This document shows, piece after piece, positions 1-6,018 of a stretch of DNA of 7,226 nt. Origin of the DNA: Bacillota bacterium. GTDB lineage: Bacteria > Bacillota > Clostridia > Lachnospirales > Lachnospiraceae. Numbering within the stretch: the first letter of the stretch is position 1; the number at the start of each line of letters is the position of its first letter. The stretch covers positions 1 to 7,226 of the forward strand of contig JAIIAN010000153.1 of the NCBI GenBank assembly GCA_022717655.1, given 5' to 3'. Both the position numbers and the translations under genes were made by a program. Under the pieces are notes generated by a model that was not told where the DNA came from, did no database searches, and worked only from the letters and a program-made list of their open reading frames with translations.

Positions 1-477
1 ATATTTTCCTCTTACCTGATGCCAGTATGTACGCATGACTCCATCATCTGCACCACCAAGATAATACCACTGACCCGAAATTTTCTGCCAGTCATATTTC
101 ATTGAACCATCATTAGAACCGCCAAGGTAATACCACTTCCCAGACAGTCTTTTCCAGCCTGCCTGCATTGCTCCATCCTCTGCAAGATAATACCATTTTC
201 CCCAGACCTTCTGCCAGCCTGTTTTCATTGCTCCATCATTACCATGACCAAGCCAGTAGTATTTTCCAGACACTTTCTGCCAATAGGTTTTCATAGAGCC
301 ATCTTCTGCATCTCCAAAATAATACCATTTTCCGGATATTTTTTGCCATCCGCTCTGCATTGCTCCGTCACCTGAAAAATAATACCACTTGCCATGTATT
401 TTTTGCAACCCTGTTTTCATTGCTCCATCATCGGCATTTCCAAGGTAATACCATTTCCCAGAAATTTTCTGCCAGCC
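1..477 (-). repeat. Cell-wall-binding repeat array (60-66 bp period)
   Basis: Imperfect in-frame repeats of 66 or 60 bases encode eight aromatic-rich units. Each carries Trp in the GW or YW pair, GK/GQ plus WYY or YYW, and an acidic DGxM turn. Units of 22 and 20 residues are mixed; the two short ones lack two residues before DGAM. The period lies in the protein, so this is a beta-hairpin solenoid of the CW_binding type and not a CRISPR array. Confidence 0.85.
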
Positions 478-1035
478 TGTAACTCTGTTTCTTGTCTGTG
501 GATTTACATAATACCAGTTACTGCCCTGTTTATTCCACTCATAAGAAACTGCCTGTACTTGTAAATTTTGTTCTGTCTGTTCTTCTAGTTGAATTTCTTC
601 TGTTTCTTTTTGTTCTTCTTCTACGTTTCCATTTTGCTCTAAATTATCCGCACTTGTATCATCTGAAGTTTCATTTTTCTCAACATCTGCCTCTAATTCT
701 TCTTTCTCTTCTGAATTACTCTCTGAATTATTCTCTGGATTATTTTCTAAATCCTCTTTGGATTCTTGACCTATTTCCTCTTGTTCTCCTTCAATTCCTT
801 TTTGTTCTAACTCCTGTCTTTCTTCAGAATCCTCTTCTATCTCTATATTCACTACAGAACTATCGGACTTATCTTTTTCCAAAGATAACTCTGATTTCTT
901 TTTCAACTCTTTTGTACCTTCCATCTTTTCAACTGTTGGAAGTTCTGCCGCCATAGCTGTTGACTGTCCCAAAAGGACGGCTGCACTTAAAGTTACTGCT
1001 AATAATTTACTTTGTAATAATTTCTTATTTTTCAC
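1..1035 (-). CDS. Secreted cell-wall-binding repeat protein (partial, 3' end outside window)
   Basis: The frame is open from a GTG at 1035 to the left edge (345 codons, no stop). The GTG is preceded by GAAGGG (1045-1050) with a nine-base spacer, and no better ATG lies upstream. Residues 1-29 form a signal peptide: basic start MKNKK, hydrophobic core, and AMA-A as a likely signal peptidase I site. Residues about 31-165 are a low-complexity Glu/Asn/Ser-rich acidic linker. From residue 187 come repeats of 20-22 residues with the core GWQKISGKWYYLG..DGAMKT, typical of choline/glucan-binding (CW_binding) repeats; eight are visible, the last one cut. Such repeats anchor proteins non-covalently to wall polymers. 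Any catalytic domain would have to lie beyond the edge, so the enzymatic role is unknown. It starts 14 bases after dtd and probably shares its transcript. Confidence 0.88.
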   Translation of the reverse strand, partial: MKNKKLLQSKLLAVTLSAAVLLGQSTAMAAELPTVEKMEGTKELKKKSELSLEKDKSDSSVVNIEIEEDSEERQELEQKGIEGEQEEIGQESKEDLENNPENNSESNSEEKEELEADVEKNETSDDTSADNLEQNGNVEEEQKETEEIQLEEQTEQNLQVQAVSYEWNKQGSNWYYVNPQTRNRVTGWQKISGKWYYLGNADDGAMKTGLQKIHGKWYYFSGDGAMQSGWQKISGKWYYFGDAEDGSMKTYWQKVSGKYYWLGHGNDGAMKTGWQKVWGKWYYLAEDGAMQAGWKRLSGKWYYLGGSNDGSMKYDWQKISGQWYYLGGADDGVMRTYWHQVRGKY

Positions 1036-1049
1036 GAATGAATTCCCTT

Positions 1050-1502
1050 CTATAAGCGAAATGTATTCTCATCAAAAACAATTGTAAATGGACCTTCATT
1101 TACCAGAGATATCTGCATCATTGCTCCAAATTCCCCAGATTCCACTACAGGAATCGTCTCTTTCGTTTTTTCGATTATATATTCATACAGCTCTTCTGCC
1201 ATCTGAGGTTCTCCGGCATCAAAAAAACTTGGCCGATTTCCCTTTCTACAGTTTGCATATAGTGTAAACTGAGAAATAATCAGCACTTCACCCCCGACAT
1301 CCGTCAAAGATAAATTTGTTTTTCCATTTTCATCCTGAAAAATTCGCAGTTGTACCATTTTCTTAATGTACTGATCTGCAATTTCCTTTGTATCTTCTTT
1401 TCCAATTCCTACAAATACCAGAAATCCCTTTTGGATTTTTCCAACGCAATTCCCCTCCACAGAAACAGAGGCCTGACTTACTTTCTGGATTACAAATTTC
1501 AT
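1050..1502 (-). CDS. dtd: D-aminoacyl-tRNA deacylase
   Basis: This 150-residue protein has the usual full length of bacterial DTD. The enzyme hydrolyses D-amino acids (and glycine) from mischarged tRNAs in the cytoplasm, recycling the tRNA and protecting translation. The two family signatures are present: SQFTLYA at residues 77-83, and NEGPFT at 135-140, which holds the Gly-cisPro chirality-checking element. Other family-typical stretches are the start MKFVIQKVSQASV, LRIFQDENGK near 52-61 and RKGNRPSF near 86-93. Its ATG (1500-1502) immediately follows the TAA of the upstream membrane protein gene, and an AGAAGGG sequence inside that gene's end serves as ribosome binding site with a rather long spacer, so translational coupling is likely. 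In many Firmicutes dtd follows relA; here the neighbours differ. Confidence 0.96.
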   Translation of the reverse strand: MKFVIQKVSQASVSVEGNCVGKIQKGFLVFVGIGKEDTKEIADQYIKKMVQLRIFQDENGKTNLSLTDVGGEVLIISQFTLYANCRKGNRPSFFDAGEPQMAEELYEYIIEKTKETIPVVESGEFGAMMQISLVNEGPFTIVFDENTFRL

Positions 1503-2825
1503 TTACTGCTCGTTTCCCTTCTCTATATTTTTCTCTTTCGTATGTTCTTTGCTTTCTTTTTGTTGTTCCTTTAAATCTTCTTTTTTTAATTTAATAATCG
1601 TATGGCTTTCGGGGTCAATAGACTCAATATCCATGTAAAGTTCATCTTCAACCGGCAGATGTTTCTCTTTCAGGAAATGTTCTCGAAGCTGACGAATTCC
1701 TGTACAGATAACTGCCCATACCGGAACTCCGATAATCATGCCTGGGATTCCCATAAATCCACCAAATAAAAGAATTGCAACAATAACCATAAAGCTGGAT
1801 AAGCCTGTTGATTCCCCTAAAATCTTTGGTCCTAATATATTTCCATCAAACTGCTGTAGTAATAAAATTGCAATCAGGAAATATAAACACTGCATCGGAT
1901 TTACCAGCAAAATAATAAATGCACTTGGAACAGCTCCCAAATATGGTCCAAAGAATGGGATGACATTTGTGACACCCACAATTACGCTGACAAGCACTGC
2001 GTAAGGTGTTCCCAAAATAGAAGTAATAATATAACATAAAACACCAATAATTGCAGAATCAATAATTTTTCCACTGATAAATCCCATAAACACGCGGTTT
2101 GTATAACGACACGCTTTGATAATATAATTTGCTCTCTCCGTGTCAAAAACAGCATAAATAAACATCTTTCCCTCAGAAAGATAAGTCTCTTTTGATGCCA
2201 TCAGATAAATCGAAATAATTGCTCCAATTAAGATATTTTTTACAAATACAACTGCTCCAAAAATTCCAGTTGTCATCTGCTGTAAAATCTGGCGAAGCTG
2301 AGGAAGCAGTTGCTGATTCATCCAATTTTCTACTTTAAACGAATAATTATCAATAAAATTAAATACCGTTGTCTGAAGTTCTTCATTATCTTTTAAAATA
2401 GAACTCAGCCAGTTCATAATATTTTGAATGTATCTTGGTGAATCATTTACAATACTGATAATACTTTCTACAATGGACGGTACAATCATTGCAAACAAAG
2501 AATAAATAGCCAGGCATGCTAATATAAGGGATATAAAAACTCCCAGATAACGAATTAATGTACGTTTCTTTTTTGTAAGTTCGATATGAAAATGTTCTAA
2601 CAGCGGAAAAAATACCTTTTTTTCTAACATATTTACAATCGGGGTTAATAAATATGCAATAATAATTCCCCATACAACCGGCATTAAAACGGTAAACAAA
2701 TTATGAATCTTTCCCCATAGCACATCCATGTGAAACAGTCCAAAATAAAACAACAGACTGGCACAAATGACTGCAAAGCCTGTTACACCCCAATATAAGT
2801 ATTTTTTATCCCAACGAAACTTCAT
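1503..2825 (-). CDS. AI-2E/YtvI-family multi-spanning membrane protein
   Basis: This 440-residue integral membrane protein belongs to the AI-2E transporter (UPF0118, PF01594) family. Members have been linked to autoinducer-2 export, Na+/H+ antiport or other small-molecule efflux, so the substrate here cannot be named. Hydrophobic segments lie near residues 11-31, 43-65, 90-117, 188-210, 250-280, 281-308, 313-324 and 345-378. The loop of about 120-185 between segments three and four is amphipathic, as is usual for the family. The hallmark GVTNVIPFFGPYLGAVP (284-300) and the following DGNILGPKILGESTGLSS (327-344) are clear. After residue 385 it has a long, highly charged Lys/Glu cytoplasmic tail, more extended than in many homologues. 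The ATG is preceded by GGAGG with an ideal spacer, and a promoter lies at 2869-2897. Confidence 0.93.
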   Translation of the reverse strand: MKFRWDKKYLYWGVTGFAVICASLLFYFGLFHMDVLWGKIHNLFTVLMPVVWGIIIAYLLTPIVNMLEKKVFFPLLEHFHIELTKKKRTLIRYLGVFISLILACLAIYSLFAMIVPSIVESIISIVNDSPRYIQNIMNWLSSILKDNEELQTTVFNFIDNYSFKVENWMNQQLLPQLRQILQQMTTGIFGAVVFVKNILIGAIISIYLMASKETYLSEGKMFIYAVFDTERANYIIKACRYTNRVFMGFISGKIIDSAIIGVLCYIITSILGTPYAVLVSVIVGVTNVIPFFGPYLGAVPSAFIILLVNPMQCLYFLIAILLLQQFDGNILGPKILGESTGLSSFMVIVAILLFGGFMGIPGMIIGVPVWAVICTGIRQLREHFLKEKHLPVEDELYMDIESIDPESHTIIKLKKEDLKEQQKESKEHTKEKNIEKGNEQ

Positions 2826-2868
2826 ATATTTCCTCCATTTATTCTCTTTGCAAATGCTTAATGCCTAT

Positions 2869-2897
2869 ATTATAACATGAATTATAACTGTTTTCAA
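2869..2897 (-). promoter_or_regulatory. Sigma-A promoter of the AI-2E family gene / dtd / wall-protein unit
   Basis: On the minus strand TTGAAA (2892-2897) and TATAAT (2869-2874) are separated by exactly 17 bases, close to the housekeeping consensus. It would start transcription near 2862 and give a leader of about 37 bases before the ATG at 2825, with GGAGG in the right place. No other equally good promoter was seen before dtd or the wall protein gene, which supports one transcript for all three. Confidence 0.8.
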
Positions 2898-2970
2898 CGC
2901 ATGATAATATAGTATTTATACGGTTTGTTTAGTTATAAACTCTTGCAGTATATACCTAAATATGCCTTAT

Positions 2971-2992
2971 TTAGTAACAAATTAGTAACAAA
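2971..2992. repeat. Perfect tandem 11-bp repeat, possible integrase arm sites
   Basis: TTAGTAACAAA occurs twice head to tail (2971-2981 and 2982-2992). Short direct repeats beside the recombination core are the usual layout of arm-type binding sites for tyrosine integrases. The position between the host promoter and the phage lysis genes fits. No integrase gene lies in the window, so the role is inferred. Confidence 0.5.
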
Positions 2993-3033
2993 ATCTCATT
3001 ATGTAAGTTATCGCACAACTTGTAAGGTTTATT

Positions 3034-3069
3034 TTAAATTTTCAGAACACTTGTACATGCTCTCATCAT
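3034..3069 (-). CDS. Possible 11-residue peptide ORF after the endolysin gene
   Basis: ATG at 3069 opens a frame of 11 codons (MMRACTSVLKI, then TAA). A strong GGAGGA (3081-3086) sits 11 bases upstream, which is unusual for random sequence in this AT-rich gap. It lies about 65 bases after the endolysin stop. It could be a real phage-end micro-gene, a leader peptide, or the truncated 5' end of a gene cut by phage integration. No function is recognised. Confidence 0.25.
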   Translation of the reverse strand: MMRACTSVLKI

Positions 3070-3134
3070 AACAATCACTCTCCTCCAGCGATATTTTTAC
3101 AAACAGTATATCACCAGAGGCTTTAAATTGTCTA

Positions 3135-3929
3135 TTAAATTGCAATCAAATCTTTCCACATCCCTGCATCACAAATTCCGTTTCCTTTGCCGTTTCCGAC
3201 AATTTTTCCCTGCTTTGCTCTTTCAATCTGATATTTGTTTACTGCATCCATTGTCTCTCTGCCAAAATCTTTGTCAAGAGAACCTTTGTAGTACCCTCTC
3301 GCTTTCAAAATTTCTTGAAGCAGTAACACGCTTGTCCCTTTACTGCCAACTTTCACAGTCTCAAGCGAAAAGCTGTATCCTACCGATTCAGAGCTTCCTG
3401 CGTCGGTCAGTCCGCTAAAGTCAATCCCTTTGCCGGTGAATCTCAGACGGTGTGTCCAGCCGTGGCTATAGAGATACCATGCCTGAGTTCTGATTTCGTT
3501 TCCAGAATTGTCAATTGTGTCAGTCGTTCCCTCTGAGCTGCGAGCGTGAACAATGTTGTTCGCATCCGTTGCCAGGGCGGTGTGATATGTAGTGTTCAGT
3601 TCGATGTCTCCTCGCTTCATCTGTGCGTGAGCAGTCTGATTCGTTGCGACAATTTCAAATCCGGCGTTCAACATTTTCAGCATGTTACCTGTGTAACTGC
3701 AATTTTCTTTTAGGTATCTCGCCTGTTTTGTGAGTCCATTTTTCAGAAATGCGCAGTAATATGCAGTTAAAACGAGACTAGAGCAATCGAAAGACTTCGG
3801 ATTGTCAATCTCGTACAGGCTTCTCACAATCTGAGAATAGCCGTGCGAATTGTCGTTTGCAATATTGACTGCAAAACTGACTGCATCGTTGATAATAGCT
3901 GTGATAATCTGTTCTTTTGTTCTACTCAT
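3135..3929 (-). CDS. Phage endolysin: Amidase_5/NlpC-P60-like hydrolase with C-terminal peptidoglycan-binding domain
   Basis: This 264-residue protein degrades host peptidoglycan at the end of the lytic cycle. Residues about 10-165 resemble the phage Amidase_5 (NlpC/P60-like) cysteine hydrolases: the nucleophile lies in SFDCSSLV (Cys49), the general base in YHTAL (His116), and NNIVHAR around 124-130 likely gives the third polar residue (His128 or an Asn). The cleaved bond (amide or endopeptide) is not certain. Residues about 192-260 (VKVGSKGTSVLLLQEIL, then GYYKGSLDKDFGRETMDAV) are a PG_binding_1 domain. There is no signal peptide, so export depends on the holin just upstream. The ATG at 3929 is preferred because GTGAGG lies nine bases before it; a GTG at 3944 would add five residues but sits on that ribosome binding site. 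The gene begins one base after the holin stop. Confidence 0.9.
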   Translation of the reverse strand: MSRTKEQIITAIINDAVSFAVNIANDNSHGYSQIVRSLYEIDNPKSFDCSSLVLTAYYCAFLKNGLTKQARYLKENCSYTGNMLKMLNAGFEIVATNQTAHAQMKRGDIELNTTYHTALATDANNIVHARSSEGTTDTIDNSGNEIRTQAWYLYSHGWTHRLRFTGKGIDFSGLTDAGSSESVGYSFSLETVKVGSKGTSVLLLQEILKARGYYKGSLDKDFGRETMDAVNKYQIERAKQGKIVGNGKGNGICDAGMWKDLIAI

Positions 3930-3930
3930 A

Positions 3931-4371
3931 TTATTTTTCCTCACTTTCGTTTTCTTCTGGCATTTCTGTTGTCATATCTTCTAAAAACTTCTGAATCCAT
4001 TTTTTGATTTTTACAGGCACTGGCAATCCGCACAGTGTCATATTTTTCAAAATGCTCACTGCTTCGTATAATACAAATAAAATGCAGAAGAACTCGCAAA
4101 CTCCAAGTTTCTGTATTCCTAATAGTTTGACGTACCGCTCTGGCATCATGAATAGCATATTTATATTCATCACAACATCCGTTGCCATCAGCAAACAAAT
4201 TGACAACAGCATTGCTGATTTCCTAATAGCTCCATCAATTCCTGCTGAGCTATTGAACTTATGCTCTTTTAGTGCTCTCAGCACTCCAAGAACGGTATCA
4301 AGTGTCACTGCAAGAATTAAAATTTTAATAAACGAATTATGCTCTAATAGTAAAATAATTTCGTGCATCAT
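3931..4371 (-). CDS. Phage holin, toxin-secretion/phage-lysis family (PF05105)
   Basis: This 146-residue membrane protein would form the lesions in the cytoplasmic membrane that release the endolysin. Family hallmarks are LDTVLGVLRALKEHKFNSS (residues 24-42), DGAIRKSAMLL (46-56) and the C-terminal LYEAVSILKNMTLCGLPVP (101-119). Hydrophobic segments lie near 14-32, 52-75 and 92-110, followed by an acidic, charged tail (MPEENESEEK), the usual plan for this family. The ATG at 4371 has AAGG 11 bases upstream; a second ATG follows directly at 4368. The stop codon is one base from the endolysin ATG, forming a tight lysis pair. Confidence 0.93.
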   Translation of the reverse strand: MMHEIILLLEHNSFIKILILAVTLDTVLGVLRALKEHKFNSSAGIDGAIRKSAMLLSICLLMATDVVMNINMLFMMPERYVKLLGIQKLGVCEFFCILFVLYEAVSILKNMTLCGLPVPVKIKKWIQKFLEDMTTEMPEENESEEK

Positions 4372-4374
4372 CTT

Positions 4375-4443
4375 CTATCCATCCTTTTCTGATTTCTTTG
4401 TAAAAAAATAAGACCTCACGGTTCTGCTCGAATTTCCATGCAT
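4375..4443 (-). CDS. Possible 22-residue ORF between the 53-aa gene and holin
   Basis: An ATG at 4443 opens 22 codons (MHGNSSRTVRSYFFTKKSEK, then DG) that end in TAG three bases before the holin ATG. The start lies six bases after the previous stop, and AGGTGA lies close in front, though with a short spacer. It fills the only gap in an otherwise gapless gene row, which is the main argument for it. The product is basic and has no recognised family. It may simply be leader sequence carrying the holin ribosome binding site. Confidence 0.22.
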   Translation of the reverse strand: MHGNSSRTVRSYFFTKKSEKDG

Positions 4444-4448
4444 TTCAC

Positions 4449-4610
4449 CTACTCTTCTTCTATATCTTCTGCATATTTCTGACAGTAAGACGTTGTCTCA
4501 TCCAGTTCTGCTTCGATTTGCTCAAAACTTTTAGTTGGCGTCCCCTTTATCAGGAAGATTAGATCATAGATTGCCGACCATAATTTGGCAATAATCTGTA
4601 ATTTTGTCAT
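4449..4610 (-). CDS. Small phage protein of unknown function (53 aa)
   Basis: The ATG at 4610 overlaps the TGA of the preceding membrane-protein gene (ATGA) and has GGAGGG just upstream, so it is likely translationally coupled. The frame remains open further upstream, to 4742, but that part overlaps the preceding gene out of frame and has a Gly/Arg-rich composition unlike a real N-terminus. The 53-residue product begins MTKLQIIAKLWSAIYDLIFL, a short amphipathic or hydrophobic helix, then turns acidic and ends in EDIEEE. No family is recognised; it is not XkdX-like. Its position directly before the holin gene makes a lysis-accessory role possible, but this is only inferred from context. Confidence 0.6.
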   Translation of the reverse strand: MTKLQIIAKLWSAIYDLIFLIKGTPTKSFEQIEAELDETTSYCQKYAEDIEEE

Positions 4611-5041
4611 TTGCCCTCCGGTCCTTTCTTGAACAGGTGGTAGTGTGGCTTCTCCTCTCCGAAGAACCACCATCGAATCACATCGTCCAGAAAGATTCCT
4701 GCCGCCGACAGAAAGAACCACAGCACCATAAACTGAGGGCAAATCTGCCCCAGGACGTTTCCAGGCATATTACTGTAGTCCCACATCCCCAAATCTAGCC
4801 ACACATTCAGAACTAACCCAAAAACAAATTCAATGGCTGTAATTCCGAACGCTGCTATCGCCATCTGGAGAACCAGCGGCATACACCGGTCTTTCTCATT
4901 CAGCACACCGCAGATGATGAAGCACAGTCCGCCGCATCCTGCCATCGCTAAAAACGAATATCCCCGAAACAGCACTTCTAGGGCATAATAAAACGCCCCT
5001 CCTACAAGGAAGAGCGTCAAATATTTCAGAAGCACTTTCAC
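4607..5041 (-). CDS. Small four-helix membrane protein, CmpB/PF06541-like (putative ABC-transporter type IV)
   Basis: The 144-residue product has hydrophobic segments near residues 5-24, 29-46, 56-79 and 102-122. The segment LGMWDYSNMPGNVLGQICPQ (84-103) followed by FMVLWFFLSAAGIFLDD is the signature of the putative ABC-transporter type IV (CmpB, PF06541) family. Copies occur in Clostridia genomes and in their prophages, and the true function is not established; no ATPase partner is present here. In this setting, four genes from the endolysin, a holin-like or antiholin-like role is a possibility. The start is a GTG at 5041 sharing one base with the upstream TAG (TAGTG), with GGAGG nine bases before it. 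The C-terminus is hydrophilic and basic. Confidence 0.75.
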   Translation of the reverse strand: MKVLLKYLTLFLVGGAFYYALEVLFRGYSFLAMAGCGGLCFIICGVLNEKDRCMPLVLQMAIAAFGITAIEFVFGLVLNVWLDLGMWDYSNMPGNVLGQICPQFMVLWFFLSAAGIFLDDVIRWWFFGEEKPHYHLFKKGPEGK

Positions 5042-5739
5042 TATGCAACACCTCCGGATGCCAGAATCTTCATGTAGTCTTTCAACACTTCATTCTGGAA
5101 CTCCTCCGGAATTTTCGCACCCCACTGAATCTGCTCGAAGTCCCCAGGCTTCGTAATGGATTTAATCCACATATTCATAGCGTTACAGTACGTTGTGTTG
5201 TACGATACAAAAAACGTTGCCCGGTCAACAATATTCTGCATATCCGCCGCCGAGAAATATTTGCAGGGTTTTCCATCCTCGTGATACTCTAGTTTCTCCT
5301 CTCCTGCCAGCAACTGCATTTTTTTTCCGAAAAGGTTGATCTGGTCTTTCTCAGTAAGACTGAAATGTTCCACTCCGGATGATGTCGGCACGTCTACTCC
5401 GGCGTAAATCGTCTGCTCGCAAGCCTTTGCGATTTCCTTGTATTTTGCCTTTCGGGCATCCTCCAGGCTCAGATCTTCTACACTGACAGGATCGGGGGCT
5501 TCCTCCGCTTTCTGGAACCAGTAATCAAAATCAGCTTCGATCTCTTCCTCGGTTACTTCTCCGTTGTAGCGGAACTGCACTTCGTCACACTCCCACACCT
5601 TATATTTGCTTTTCTTTCCATCCTGGATCTCTTCTCTCTCCACCATCTCGATGCTCTGTCTCAGAATCACATCTGTACCAGAAAACACCGGGTAAATCTC
5701 AATCTTCGATGGCTGCGATAAGTAAGATTCTCTTCTCAT
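5041..5739 (-). CDS. Phage protein with DUF4376-like region, tail-fibre-associated
   Basis: This 232-residue soluble protein has no signal peptide or membrane segment. The N-terminal part (1-90) is acidic and contains short beta-like stretches (KIEIYPVFSGTDVILRQSIE). The part from about 92 to 195, beginning SLEDARKAKYKEIAKACEQT and containing HFSLTEKDQINL, resembles the DUF4376 type seen in proteins encoded after phage tail fibres, sometimes linked to tail-fibre assembly. That assignment rests on pattern memory and is moderate. The ATG at 5739 has AAGGA eight bases upstream. The gene follows the reverse transcriptase remnant; the undamaged frame of that remnant would run about 40 bases into this gene (to 5699), so the two may once have overlapped. 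The stop overlaps the next start by one base. Confidence 0.7.
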   Translation of the reverse strand: MRRESYLSQPSKIEIYPVFSGTDVILRQSIEMVEREEIQDGKKSKYKVWECDEVQFRYNGEVTEEEIEADFDYWFQKAEEAPDPVSVEDLSLEDARKAKYKEIAKACEQTIYAGVDVPTSSGVEHFSLTEKDQINLFGKKMQLLAGEEKLEYHEDGKPCKYFSAADMQNIVDRATFFVSYNTTYCNAMNMWIKSITKPGDFEQIQWGAKIPEEFQNEVLKDYMKILASGGVA

Positions 5740-5795
5740 TTTCTACTTCCTTTCCGTGCTTACTTGCACTGTATGAACACATTTTGAATAATGCG

Positions 5796-5933
5796 TCAAA
5801 ATTGTATTTCTCCCGGATATTTCTCCCGGAGCTTTTTGCTATTGCTATGCTCAACCCATCCTTTATAGGCTGCAATCTTGCAAGCCCTCCACCACGGGAC
5901 AAATCCTCTTTCTACAAAATCCATCCAGGCACG
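5796..5933 (-). pseudogene. C-terminal remnant of a DGR-type reverse transcriptase
   Basis: Forty-five codons without an own start end in TGA at 5796. The stretch RAWMDFVERGFVPWWRACK and then AAYKGWVEHSNSKKLREKY resembles the end of DGR/group II intron-like reverse transcriptases, which close with an SYxGWxxHxNSxxLxxKY-like segment. None of the catalytic palm (YxDD-type motif) is present; it would need about 300 more residues. The fragment begins exactly where the template-repeat homology stops, pointing to a deletion joining the two. A perfect 13-bp tandem duplication (5805-5830) shifts the frame. Removing one copy restores a continuation (KLREKYNFDALFKMCSYSAS and on) to a TGA at 5699, which looks more like a native tail than the present PGEIQF end. 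The identification rests on the motif plus the neighbouring template repeat. Confidence 0.68.
5805..5830. repeat. 13-bp tandem duplication inside the reverse transcriptase remnant
   Basis: TATTTCTCCCGGA occurs twice without a spacer (5805-5817 and 5818-5830). Thirteen is not a multiple of three, so the duplication changes the reading frame. The frame after the repeat that is linked to the upstream part by deleting one copy is protein-like, suggesting a recent slippage mutation in a gene no longer under selection. Confidence 0.8.
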
Positions 5934-5975
5934 TATCACCAGACGCCGCCGGATTCCGATTGAAGCCAGCTCCCA
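5934..5975 (-). repeat. Truncated DGR template repeat (TR)
   Basis: On the minus strand these 42 bases align without gaps to 6190-6231 in the variable-protein gene. They differ at five positions (5934, 5936, 5954, 5955, 5961), and all five are adenine here: A to C, T, G, G and T in the other copy. None of the 35 non-adenine bases differs. Two AAT codons (Asn) correspond to TAT and GGT in the gene, the AAY bias typical of DGR templates. The outermost site (5934) lies at the homology border and is less certain. Homology then stops abruptly; a normal template would run another 100 or so bases to the counterpart of the gene's end. No Avd-like accessory gene lies between the variable gene and this segment. 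Confidence 0.85.
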
Positions 5976-6018
5976 GACACCGCATAACCCTAAAGTTTTA
6001 TATTATTTGCAAGTAACA

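Larger units (their letters stand above)
2898..3134. other. AT-rich gap between host operon and prophage lysis genes; probable attachment region
   Basis: No gene of normal size is open in these 237 bases. The stretch separates a housekeeping-type operon from the end of a phage lysis cassette, the place where one attachment site of an integrated phage is expected. It contains a perfect 11-bp tandem repeat (2971-2992), a weak dyad AAGTT-N7-AACTT (3005-3021) and a tiny ORF with a ribosome binding site (3034-3069). No tRNA gene and no strong terminator after the endolysin gene were found. The core of the attachment site cannot be placed without the other prophage end. Confidence 0.5.

Noticed and set aside
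1..477. Regular 60-66 bp repeats that could suggest a CRISPR array
   Set aside because: The repeats are in frame, imperfect along their whole length with no spacer/repeat division, and encode cell-wall-binding units.
492..956. A 154-codon plus-strand ORF rich in Leu and Phe
   Set aside because: It is the antisense shadow of the Glu-rich acidic linker of the wall-binding protein (GAA/GAG codons read as Phe/Leu on the other strand). It has no ribosome binding site, and the minus-strand frame has a signal peptide and recognisable repeats.
3005..3021. Dyad AAGTT-N7-AACTT as terminator of the lysis operon
   Set aside because: The stem is only five bp and AT-rich, with no T-run on either side; not enough to call a terminator.
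3930..3944. GTG start at 3944 for the endolysin
   Set aside because: The GTG is part of the GTGAGG ribosome binding site serving the ATG at 3929.
4611..4742. Longer N-terminus for the 53-aa protein (start at 4742)
   Set aside because: The extra part overlaps the membrane-protein gene in another frame and looks like a shadow; the ATG at 4610 has a ribosome binding site and the usual ATGA overlap.
5699..5902. A 67-codon ORF (MSRGGGLARLQ...) as an independent gene
   Set aside because: Its first half is out of frame with the reverse transcriptase tail and its second half is the tail's displaced frame after the 13-bp duplication; the ATG has no ribosome binding site.
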